Positions 9,264 to 16,815 of a stretch of DNA of 47,627 nucleotides are shown piece after piece. The stretch is from CAYYNQ01 sp964473105 (GTDB lineage: Bacteria > Sumerlaeota > Sumerlaeia > MVZB01): the NCBI GenBank assembly GCA_964473105.1, contig CAYYNQ010000010.1, positions 1-47,627 of the forward strand, in the 5' to 3' direction. Position numbers and translations under genes: made by a program. Under the pieces are notes generated by a model. The model did not search any database and was not told the origin of the DNA. It saw only the letters and a list, made by a program, of their open reading frames with translations. Within the stretch, counting starts at the first letter, position 1; every line of letters begins with the position of its first letter.

Positions 9264-10421
9264 TCAATTTTCATCGATCCCCGGCACGCGGTTCTCCCGG
9301 AGTTTCATTGCATCGGGGAAGTCCCTCGTGACACGTTCCAGCAGCGCTTCGGGATCATTCTCCATGGCATAGATCTTCCGCCTCCAGCTCCGTTGCGAGA
9401 GCGGGACGTCTTCGGGGCCCCAGGTTGCATAATGATGAATGCAGTCGATCCATGCCTGGACCATGAACCGCGGCGAGTCACCCGCCTGGGCAATCAGGTA
9501 ATCCCCGTCCGTTGAAACAACGCCGATCACCGGGGCGACATATCGCGTCCGGCTGAGATAAAAGGGTTGATCGGATTGTCTCTGCCAGACCCCATAGTAG
9601 ACCTGTGTCGCGGGTGGATTGTCTCTCGGATCACCTGGATCCAGTTGGTGCGACGTTGAGATCGTGGCTCGATGGGTTTGATCGAGGAAGACCCGTCCTG
9701 CATCCGTGAAGATGAAGCAGCGTTTGACATACTCATAATAGCTGGCCGCGTAAATGGTTGAAAAGCGCGGCACCTGCTCGGGGGCGCTCTGAAAAGCCGG
9801 TGACCGCTTGACCTGCAGGCAAAGGTCAGGTGAAACATCATGCGTGATCCCGGGATCATCCATCTTCCGTTTTCCGAAATGCCATGGCGTGTATTTATCC
9901 AGAATATCCATGCATGTCGCGAACATTTCCTCTGTGGCCTGTTCATCGACAAGCCCGGCTTCGATCCGGGCCTGATCCAGTTCAAGCTGCCCGATCCATT
10001 CAACAGCACCCGGTTCAGCGATGAGCGTTGTCAGGTGAACGACATGGGGTTCTTCCCGAAACCGTTGACGGATCTCCAGCTTGTTTTCCCCCGTCACCCT
10101 GACATCTTCAAGCCGACTGAACGCTTCGCACCCTTCATAGTTCCAGCCGTCTACACGGGAACCAGGCACATTGGGGAATACCGCGACGACGTTGGGAGTG
10201 TCTCTCGCGCCAAGCCAGACCCCGATGGATGGATAAACTTCGGGATCGGGATTGATCGCCGTGGCGATGACCCCCTGGTAGACACCCTTTCCCGGCACGG
10301 GTTCAAGCGACGGCATTGCAGCGACGTCATGGAAGCCGGAAACCATGATCAGGAACATGGTGGCCCACGCAGGTCGGGGGATGATTGAATCCAGCTCCGC
10401 CCTATGGAAATGGTTTTTCAT
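9264..10421 (-). CDS. Unrecognised secreted protein
   Basis: A protein of about 385 residues that I do not recognise. The ATG at 10421 is preferred over an upstream ATG at 10469 because an export-like hydrophobic stretch (ATMFLIMVSGFHDVAA) follows it. The mature part is rich in alternating hydrophobic residues, as in beta-sheet proteins. Visible segments include YQGVIATAINPDPEVYPSIG near the N-terminus, a central DILDKYTPWHFGKRKMDD, and YVAPVIGVVSTDGDYLIAQ near the C-terminus. The C-terminal YATWGPEDVPLSQRSWRRK is strongly basic. It is the first gene of the probable operon with the SGNH hydrolase and PQQ-propeller A, so a role in the same exported pathway is likely. No catalytic motif could be assigned. 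Confidence 0.65.
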   Translation of the reverse strand: MKNHFHRAELDSIIPRPAWATMFLIMVSGFHDVAAMPSLEPVPGKGVYQGVIATAINPDPEVYPSIGVWLGARDTPNVVAVFPNVPGSRVDGWNYEGCEAFSRLEDVRVTGENKLEIRQRFREEPHVVHLTTLIAEPGAVEWIGQLELDQARIEAGLVDEQATEEMFATCMDILDKYTPWHFGKRKMDDPGITHDVSPDLCLQVKRSPAFQSAPEQVPRFSTIYAASYYEYVKRCFIFTDAGRVFLDQTHRATISTSHQLDPGDPRDNPPATQVYYGVWQRQSDQPFYLSRTRYVAPVIGVVSTDGDYLIAQAGDSPRFMVQAWIDCIHHYATWGPEDVPLSQRSWRRKIYAMENDPEALLERVTRDFPDAMKLRENRVPGIDEN

Positions 10422-10763
10422 GCCTGTCCGTCCCCTCATCCATGGCCCCCAAATTGAGGTCGTGAACACCTGGGTCAGGATACCCCGGAAAAGCCCGTGA
10501 ATAAAGACTGAAAAAAATATTTTTCAATGGGCTACATCATGGATGGGGCCGGTGTGAGGACACTGTTTTCAACCTGATTCCTGCGCTGCAGTTTCCAGTC
10601 TGTGAAGGGGGGCGACATCCGTTTTTCAGCGACCGGCCAATTGTCCTTGTCAGACTGTTTTCTCGGAAGTTAAGATGTGACCTCAGCCTGCTCACTGAAC
10701 GTCCCAGGCTCTTGATCCATACGGGAGAATCCAGGATCCAATGACCGTTCGATTGAAAAGAAA
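10422..10763. other. Divergent intergenic region
   Basis: This gap separates a minus-strand operon from the plus-strand ABC module. It holds one reasonable minus-strand promoter (10500-10527, listed separately). For the plus strand I see only a weak TTGTCA at 10647 followed 17 bp later by TTAAGA. No small gene or hairpin is convincing. Confidence 0.5.
10500..10527 (-). promoter_or_regulatory. Possible sigma70-type promoter for the 10421-4660 operon
   Basis: On the minus strand TTGAAA (10527-10522) is separated by 16 AT-rich bases from TTTATT (10505-10500). It lies about 80 bp upstream of the chosen start codon at 10421. The assignment is by consensus match only. Confidence 0.4.
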
Positions 10764-11831
10764 ATGACCGGCTGGAAAACACATCCCACCCTGAGGCTCC
10801 TGTCCGTCCTGATCCTTTGCTGGGCCGGGACGGTGAATCAGGAGATCCATGCCTGTGCGGCAGACCAGGCTCGGCAGGCCACTTTTTTCAGCTCGCGCAA
10901 CACGCACCGGCTGGTGGTGATGGCTCAAAAGGATGATGGCTCGGTTGACGCCGAGATGACCCGCCTGAAAAACTGGATGGACACGAATGCGACCGGGATC
11001 AACATCATCCTGGAGAGACTCGACATCGATCAGCCCGGAATTGAGTGGGAGCTCGATTACGCTGTACCCTCCGCCCCGCCCAATCCGCCGGTGACCGTGC
11101 TCGTCGGCGAGGACAAGGTGGCCCATAGGAAATTCCTGATCGATGTGTGGGAATCCTGGCCCGGCGATCAGGACCTTGAAATTCTGGCCACCTCACCTGT
11201 GCGCGAGGCCATCAAGCGAAACGTCGTGACCAAGTGGGGCGTACTGCTCTTTGCGCCGGGCACCGGTCCCGAGGCCGGGGAAACCGAGCCGGAGATCCAG
11301 AAAACCCTCAAGACCTGGGCAACCAAGGCGCCTCCGGGCCTGACCCTGATCCATCTGGACCGTACGGCCCCCGAGGAGCGTATCCTGACATCCTTCATCG
11401 GTCTGCCGGCGGAAGGCCCCGATTGGGTCGGGCTGATCTTCGCCAAGGGAAAGATCATGGTCCCGCCGCTGGAAGGGGGTGCGATTACGGAGGAAAATCT
11501 GGATCAGATGATTGACGGATTGATGCAGCCGTGCACCTGCATGCGACGCCCCGAGAGCTTGGGCGTGGATATCCCGTTGAATTGGGAATCGAGGTTCGAC
11601 GATATGTTTGTCTCGCTCGACGGCCCGGAAGACACGGTCCAGCTGGCTGAACAGGCCCGCCAGGAAGAACTGGAAGCAATCATGCAGGGATCGGATCGTT
11701 CTCCGTTATTGTTCGCCGCCCTGTCGGCGCTGGGCTTGGTGGCGTTGATCGTCCTCTCGGTCACGGGTTTTGCCGTGATCCGAAGAAGACGGCGCGACAC
11801 CCGGGTTTCAGCTTCGGATGATCCACGATGA
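10764..11831 (+). CDS. Membrane-anchored thioredoxin-like protein of an ABC module
   Basis: A 355-residue protein with an N-terminal signal or anchor (LRLLSVLILCWAGTV) and a C-terminal membrane helix (about 312-335, LLFAALSALGLVALIVLSV) ending in a basic RRRRRD cytoplasmic tail. The region between looks like one or two thioredoxin-fold repeats: alternating strands (RLVVMAQ, WGVLLFAP, WVGLIFAKGK) with the typical VPPLEGG turn, then a helix. The only close cysteine pair is CTC near residue 255, not a CxxC active site, so redox catalysis is uncertain. The stop overlaps the permease start as ATGA, so it is almost certainly a subunit or partner of the transporter encoded next. I do not recognise a named family. 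Confidence 0.65.
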   Translation: MTGWKTHPTLRLLSVLILCWAGTVNQEIHACAADQARQATFFSSRNTHRLVVMAQKDDGSVDAEMTRLKNWMDTNATGINIILERLDIDQPGIEWELDYAVPSAPPNPPVTVLVGEDKVAHRKFLIDVWESWPGDQDLEILATSPVREAIKRNVVTKWGVLLFAPGTGPEAGETEPEIQKTLKTWATKAPPGLTLIHLDRTAPEERILTSFIGLPAEGPDWVGLIFAKGKIMVPPLEGGAITEENLDQMIDGLMQPCTCMRRPESLGVDIPLNWESRFDDMFVSLDGPEDTVQLAEQARQEELEAIMQGSDRSPLLFAALSALGLVALIVLSVTGFAVIRRRRRDTRVSASDDPR

Positions 11832-12967
11832 ATTTACCCCGCCTCATATTACGTGAACTCCAGCATACCCGATGGAACACGCTGCTCTGCCTGGTCACGG
11901 TCCTCGCGGCCGTGATGATCCTTGTGGCCATGGTGACTGTGAACCGCGCCTCGGTGGATTCGATGCGTGTGCTGATGAAGGAAATGGGATTCAACCTGCT
12001 GATCACGCCACCCGGCACGGATCTTTCCCGCTATCAGGCCCTCGACTTTCAGGATATCGAGATGCCGGAAGAGTATGTTCGACGCATGGCAAACAGCACG
12101 ATCCTGGCGCGTCATTTTGTCGGCAAGTATCAGCAGGCGATTCAGCTTCATGGTCGAATGGTTGTCTTGACCGGGGTGCTGCCGCAAGCGTCCGAGAGCG
12201 GCAAGAAGAAGCCGATGCCGACAGCCTACAGGGTGCCACGCGGGCATGTCTATCTCGGCTCCGCCGCAGCGGGGGCGCTGGATCTTGAACCGGGCGATTC
12301 GCTGGAGATCATGGGACGCTCTTTTAACGTGGGCCGTGTTCTGGACCAGGTGGGCGTGATGCCCGAGGATATCCGGGTCTTTGCGCAACTTCATGATGTC
12401 CAGGAACTCCTGGGGCGTGAGGGAAAGATCAATGCCATCGATGCCTTATCCTGCCAGTGTCCCGTTTCGGCCGAGGATCTCGTTGCAGCCCTGACGGCCA
12501 GTATTCATGAGGTGATTCCCGGCGTCGAGGTCCAGCCCTATCACTCGATCCTGCTCACACGCCACCAGTCACGGAAGATGATCAGCACGCTTGCCACGGT
12601 GACCCTGGCGCTGGTGCTGGTCGTTGCGGCGCTGGCCATCTGGGGATTGACCTTCATGAACGTTCGAAATCGACGCAGGGAGATCGGTGTTTACCGTGCG
12701 CTGGGTTTGCCCGACCTGCGCATCGCCATGCTGTTTGTCGGCAAGATCATCATCTACAGTTGGGTCGGCGCCGTGCTGGGTTGTATCCTGGGATATGTTC
12801 TGGCCCTCGAACTTAACATGGCCGGTGTTCCGGTCAAGTGCCCGTGGGACCTGATCACGGGGCTGGTTATTGGTACCCCCCTGGCAACAATCCTTTTTGG
12901 TTTGGGGCCGGTTTTAACTGCGCTGATGCAGGAGACGAACGACCTGATGAGGGAGAAGGCCGGATGA
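11828..12967 (+). CDS. ABC transporter permease, FtsX/MacB-like
   Basis: A 379-residue permease with the four-helix layout of the FtsX/MacB/LolC type: one helix near the N-terminus (about 19-41), a periplasmic domain (about 45-240) and three C-terminal helices (about 255-280, 300-325, 345-370). The cytoplasmic loop NRRREIGVYRALGLP is typical of this family. Members work as mechanotransmitters or lipoprotein/efflux machines rather than classical importers. ATGA overlaps join it to the thioredoxin-like gene upstream and to the ATPase downstream. Because the cognate partner is an anchored exported protein, a role in envelope assembly or lipoprotein handling is plausible, but the substrate is unknown. 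Confidence 0.85.
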   Translation: MNLPRLILRELQHTRWNTLLCLVTVLAAVMILVAMVTVNRASVDSMRVLMKEMGFNLLITPPGTDLSRYQALDFQDIEMPEEYVRRMANSTILARHFVGKYQQAIQLHGRMVVLTGVLPQASESGKKKPMPTAYRVPRGHVYLGSAAAGALDLEPGDSLEIMGRSFNVGRVLDQVGVMPEDIRVFAQLHDVQELLGREGKINAIDALSCQCPVSAEDLVAALTASIHEVIPGVEVQPYHSILLTRHQSRKMISTLATVTLALVLVVAALAIWGLTFMNVRNRRREIGVYRALGLPDLRIAMLFVGKIIIYSWVGAVLGCILGYVLALELNMAGVPVKCPWDLITGLVIGTPLATILFGLGPVLTALMQETNDLMREKAG

Positions 12968-13647
12968 TTCTTCTGGAAGATGTCACCCAACACTATCGCA
13001 AGGGCAAGCAGACGGTCCGGGCGCTGGACGGTGTGACCCTGGAAATCCCAAGCGGCAAACTGGCCCTGCTGAGCGGCCCCTCGGGCAGTGGGAAGACGAC
13101 GCTGATTAACCTGGTGGCCGGCCTTGCCCGTCCAAGCAGCGGTGAAATCACGGTGGCGGGCCATCGATTGAATGGACTGACGGCCCGGCAGCGTGCTGCC
13201 CTGCGTGCACGGGAGGTTTCCGTGGTATTCCAGATGTTTCACCTGTTGCCTTACCTGAACACGCTGGAGAACGTGCTTGTGGCTGCGATGACGCAGGGTC
13301 ACGATGGCGATCATGGTCCAGTCGAGGACCGTGCCCGGCAGTTATTGTGTGATCTTGGCCTGGAGGAACGGATGGGGCACTTCCCGGGTGAACTCTCGAC
13401 GGGAGAATGTCAACGCTGTGCGCTGGCCCGCGCTCTGCTCAACCAGCCGAAGATTATCCTGGCCGACGAACCGACCGGCAACCTGGACGAGGAAAGTGCC
13501 CGGCAGGTGCTGGAGACCCTGCGGACCCACCAGTCCCGGGGCATCACGATCCTGTTGGTCAGTCATCATCATCTCGACGCGATCCAGCCGGATCTCGAGT
13601 ATGCCCTGAAAGATGGGCAACTCCACTCACCCCCTTTCAACGCATAG
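12964..13647 (+). CDS. ABC transporter ATPase, LolD/MacB-like
   Basis: A 227-residue ATPase. Visible motifs are Walker A GPSGSGKTT (38-46), the Q-loop in VVFQMFHLLPYLN, the signature LSTGE (144-148, a change from LSGGQ), Walker B ILADEP with D168-E169, and the H-loop His201. The family and the FtsX/MacB-like partner point to the LolD/MacB group. The frame is open further upstream (from 12838) inside the permease gene, but the ATG at 12964 overlaps the permease stop as ATGA and starts exactly at MILLEDVTQ, the normal N-terminus. It is the last gene of the three-gene module; no clear terminator follows. Confidence 0.9.
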   Translation: MILLEDVTQHYRKGKQTVRALDGVTLEIPSGKLALLSGPSGSGKTTLINLVAGLARPSSGEITVAGHRLNGLTARQRAALRAREVSVVFQMFHLLPYLNTLENVLVAAMTQGHDGDHGPVEDRARQLLCDLGLEERMGHFPGELSTGECQRCALARALLNQPKIILADEPTGNLDEESARQVLETLRTHQSRGITILLVSHHHLDAIQPDLEYALKDGQLHSPPFNA

Positions 13648-13760
13648 CCGGGCCCCGTATTGCAACAGTGTTGGCCTCTTGCGTCGTGCCACCACCCCGG
13701 GGGGAGTCGCTGTAATGGGTTTCCAGTTTCATGGTTTGCGGTCTTGTGGGGTTACTTGCG

Positions 13761-13801
13761 TTGAATTGTTTTTGAAAATTCAAGGCCGGTCCATTTATAA
13801 T
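13761..13801 (+). promoter_or_regulatory. Sigma70-type promoter with an inverted repeat, upstream of prepilin gene
   Basis: TTGAAA (13772-13777), an 18 bp spacer and a perfect TATAAT (13796-13801) form the best promoter match in the window. A TTGAATT / AATTCAA inverted repeat (13761-13767 and 13777-13783) overlaps the -35 element and could be an operator. Transcription from here would start near 13808, which excludes start codons at about 13800 for the prepilin gene. Confidence 0.65.
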
Positions 13802-13847
13802 GAACCTGATCGTTGGCGATGAAAGACAGGAATACGAGATTAAAATT

Positions 13848-14507
13848 ATGTCCCGCAATATGTCCTACAACGCAGGTCCGTATCCGGGCAGGAACGCATT
13901 CACGTTAATCGAACTGTTGATCGTCGTGGCAATCATTGCGATTCTGGCCGCGATCGCCGTCCCGAATTTTCTGGAGGCGCAGGTTCGGGCGAAGGTCACC
14001 CGGACCCTGGCTGATATGCGGACCGTCGGCCTGGGCTTCGAGGCTTATCGCGTCGACTGGCACAAACCTCCCAACCCATACGACATCAATGGGAATCCCC
14101 TCGGCCCGGACGCTCCCTCGGCCTGGTTCTTGATGGTCAATCGGGACACGGTTGTGCGTGCGGGTCATCGGTTGACCTCGCCGATCGCCTACTTGGAGAG
14201 CATACCCTGGGACTACTTCAACACGATGATGATCAACCAGCGCGGTTACCAGAACTGGGGGGTCTCCTCAGGACACCAGGTCTCGGTCGTATACTCCAGC
14301 ATGCCCCAGGAGGCTCACAGCATATGGTTCGATGAGATATACTTTGGCCCCTATTACGGGAAGGTCGGCAGCCATGATTACAGTTTGCAGAGCGCCGGGC
14401 CGGACTTGAACTGGGGCGGGGCATATGATCCCACCAATGGCGCCACCAGCGGCGGACAGATCTGGTATTTCAGCAATGGAATACAGATTCCGGGACGCGG
14501 CAGGTAA
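13848..14507 (+). CDS. Type IV pilin-like / type II secretion prepilin
   Basis: A 219-residue protein with a classical prepilin N-terminus: a short basic leader ending RNA, then FTLIELLIVVAIIAILAAIAV. Cleavage is expected between Ala17 and Phe18, giving the mature Phe1 and Glu5. Alanine at -1 instead of glycine is tolerated in this type. The C-terminal part (about 60-219) is the variable pilin head, with the DPTNG segment often seen in short planctomycete-type pseudopilins. The ATG at 13848 is chosen because the strong promoter at 13772-13801 lies just upstream and AGGAA precedes it. No pilus assembly genes are nearby, so it is an orphan pseudopilin. Its frame runs directly into a decayed GH127-like gene end after the stop. 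Confidence 0.8.
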   Translation: MSRNMSYNAGPYPGRNAFTLIELLIVVAIIAILAAIAVPNFLEAQVRAKVTRTLADMRTVGLGFEAYRVDWHKPPNPYDINGNPLGPDAPSAWFLMVNRDTVVRAGHRLTSPIAYLESIPWDYFNTMMINQRGYQNWGVSSGHQVSVVYSSMPQEAHSIWFDEIYFGPYYGKVGSHDYSLQSAGPDLNWGGAYDPTNGATSGGQIWYFSNGIQIPGRGR

Positions 14508-14591
14508 TCACGGGGCCATTATCGAAACGGCCCGACCCTTTACCATGAAGTCGAACGATATGTCCCGGAACAGGATTTTGAATGGTGGTGA
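14508..14591 (+). pseudogene. Remnant of a GH127-like gene 3' end
   Basis: Directly after the prepilin stop, and in the same frame, the sequence encodes GHYRNGPTLYHEVERYVP followed by EQDFEWW and a stop at 14589-14591. The intact paralogue downstream ends AHYRGGDTLYREVTRFIP DQEFEWY, and the first copy ends GHYRKGKTLYRKVTRFIP EHTFDWW. The match includes the stop position. The rest of the gene is absent, so an ancestral copy was removed, probably when the prepilin/ABC block or the junction beside it was rearranged. Assigned by reading the translation; there is no start codon or ribosome site of its own. Confidence 0.8.
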
Positions 14592-14643
14592 AGCGCGTGC
14601 TGTCCATGGATTGCCTGAATCGATTCGGAGGAACAGAACCAAG

Positions 14644-16767
14644 ATGCAAAGATTGATCATGATCTGGATGACGGCCCTGATCCTGCAGGTCGGCATCGAT
14701 GCCCAGGGTGGTGATGAGGAAGGCCCGCAAGGCGACAGTCGAGGATTCGAGACACAGACCTTTCCATCTCAAAACCTCGCAGATGGCGATGATGGAACAG
14801 GGAATGGACTCATTCCGGACGGGGTATCCGCCAGGGCGAATGTCCTTCCGGATCCAACACCACCGGCGGTGGTTCAATACATCAACCCGGACATCGAGCC
14901 TTTGCGCAGGCCCCAATACAGGGGCAAATATTACAGGGCCCTGGTTCCGGCCACGCTTGACCTGGCCGAGCGCGCCCGGTTGGCGGTCAATGCCCTGACG
15001 GAAACGGTCAACAAGAATAGTCATGGTATCCCCTACATGCAGGTCGAACACATGGCCGATCCGCCCTCCATGACCCATACGGTTTGCGACCTGCAGGTGG
15101 TGGGCAAGTATTTCGCGTATCTTCCGCTGGTGCGAAGCGCTAGCGGAAGCAGCCAGAATATGGACGTCGAGTACGACTTCATGAAAATGATGCTCCGGAT
15201 GCAGGGTGAGGACGGGTTGCTCTACTCGCCGACGCAGGGATGGCCGTGGGTGCTGCAGAGACATCCGGGAGTCGGCCTGCCTGCTGACAGCGCGGGCGTG
15301 GACCAGGTGTGCACGCTGGGTTATGGTACGGCCAGGGCATTATCGGGCTTCATGATTTACGCACAAAAGGACCCGACGGGTCCTTGGGCCGCAGCTGCCC
15401 GCCGCCTTGTCGAGGGGTTCAAGAAAACGATCAACATCCGGGGTGACATCGCCTACACATTCGACGAGTGGACGGCGCCGGGCCGGGAAGTCCGGCGCGA
15501 GGCCGAACCCTTGATCGGAATCAAGGGCGGAGCAATGCCCTGGATCTCCAAGGCGTTCATCCAGTATGACCGGATCATGGGTGGCGACCCGGATGCCGTG
15601 GAGATCGCGGAGAAGATCGTCCATTGGGTGATGGGCGACATGAATTACTTCACCGAGGACGGCCGGTTCCAGGAAGACAGCCCGCCCAATGGCTCATGGT
15701 GTCACTTCCACACCCACACGATGGATATCCTGGGGACGCTCTATGTGGTGGAGCGGACAGGCAATCAACACCTGCTGGACCGGGCGACCAAGGCCTATCG
15801 TTACGCGCTCACGGCCGGCGAACCGCTGGTTGGTTACTACCCCGAGAACGTTCACGAGGACGGTCCTGAATACTGGGCCCAACATCCCGTCGGATTTGCC
15901 ACCTGCGAAAGCTGCGAGGTGGGAGACATGCTGATGATCGGCGTCATGTTTTCACGCTTGGGGATTGACAAGTGGGACGATGTCGACCGCTGTGTCCGCA
16001 ACCAGTTTGCCGAGAACCAGATGACCCACACCGACTGGCTGACCGACGGGAACCTGGATCGCTCGAAGTCAAGGGGAGGGAAAGCCGCCGAGCCCTATTA
16101 CAAGGGCTATTATGAATTGACGCGTCAAAACATCGAGGAGGGCAAGACCACCACAGACGACGTTGTGAAACGCTCGCTGGGGACGTTCGCCTGCTGGGCC
16201 AAGGCCAACGATTTTGTCGGACATCCCGAGGGGGTGATCACCGTGGCGGCGTGCTGCACCGTAAACAGCTCCCGCGCGCTTTATTTTGTCTGGCGCAACA
16301 TGGTGTCCTACGAGGAGGGCAAACTGACGGTCAACCTGTTGCTCAACCGGGCTTCCCGCTGGGCTGACGTGGAAAGCCATATCCCATACACGGGCCAGGT
16401 CGATGTCAAGGCCAGGCAAAAATTGGAATTGGCCATCCGTATCCCCGAGTGGGTCGAGCCGGACGAGGTCCGATGCACGGTGAACGGTAAATCACGGTCG
16501 TTGACCTTTGAAGGGCGCTATGCGCAGGTGGGTCGCGTCAGGAAAGGCCAGACAGCGGTCATGACCTTCCCAATTTTTGACAGGAAGGATACGGTCGATA
16601 TCCAGGGCGTGGACTACACGCTGGTGCGACGCGGGAACACGGTCGTCTCGATCGATCCGCCGGGCAGGTATTATCCCTATTACCGGCGGGCTCATTACCG
16701 GGGTGGCGACACCCTTTACCGGGAGGTGACCCGCTTTATCCCGGACCAGGAATTTGAATGGTATTAA
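14644..16767 (+). CDS. GH127-like secreted glycosidase, long form (copy 4)
   Basis: A 707-residue paralogue most similar to the long copy at 480-2582. Both have the TFPSQ linker after the signal peptide and share the HTVCDLQV, QGEDGLLYSP and WPWVL segments. The presumed zinc/catalytic residues are kept: E422-S-C424 and C537-C538. The frame is open from 14425, but the ATG at 14644 gives a signal peptide (MQRLIMIWMTALILQVGIDA), has GGAGGA at 14627-14632, and avoids running through the decayed gene end at 14508-14591. The next paralogue follows after 48 bp. Expected to be periplasmic or extracellular; substrate unknown. Confidence 0.82.
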   Translation: MQRLIMIWMTALILQVGIDAQGGDEEGPQGDSRGFETQTFPSQNLADGDDGTGNGLIPDGVSARANVLPDPTPPAVVQYINPDIEPLRRPQYRGKYYRALVPATLDLAERARLAVNALTETVNKNSHGIPYMQVEHMADPPSMTHTVCDLQVVGKYFAYLPLVRSASGSSQNMDVEYDFMKMMLRMQGEDGLLYSPTQGWPWVLQRHPGVGLPADSAGVDQVCTLGYGTARALSGFMIYAQKDPTGPWAAAARRLVEGFKKTINIRGDIAYTFDEWTAPGREVRREAEPLIGIKGGAMPWISKAFIQYDRIMGGDPDAVEIAEKIVHWVMGDMNYFTEDGRFQEDSPPNGSWCHFHTHTMDILGTLYVVERTGNQHLLDRATKAYRYALTAGEPLVGYYPENVHEDGPEYWAQHPVGFATCESCEVGDMLMIGVMFSRLGIDKWDDVDRCVRNQFAENQMTHTDWLTDGNLDRSKSRGGKAAEPYYKGYYELTRQNIEEGKTTTDDVVKRSLGTFACWAKANDFVGHPEGVITVAACCTVNSSRALYFVWRNMVSYEEGKLTVNLLLNRASRWADVESHIPYTGQVDVKARQKLELAIRIPEWVEPDEVRCTVNGKSRSLTFEGRYAQVGRVRKGQTAVMTFPIFDRKDTVDIQGVDYTLVRRGNTVVSIDPPGRYYPYYRRAHYRGGDTLYREVTRFIPDQEFEWY

Positions 16768-16815
16768 ATTTCGTGCGCCTGTCGGCGAATCGAATATTTC
16801 TTGAGGAGTTGATCG

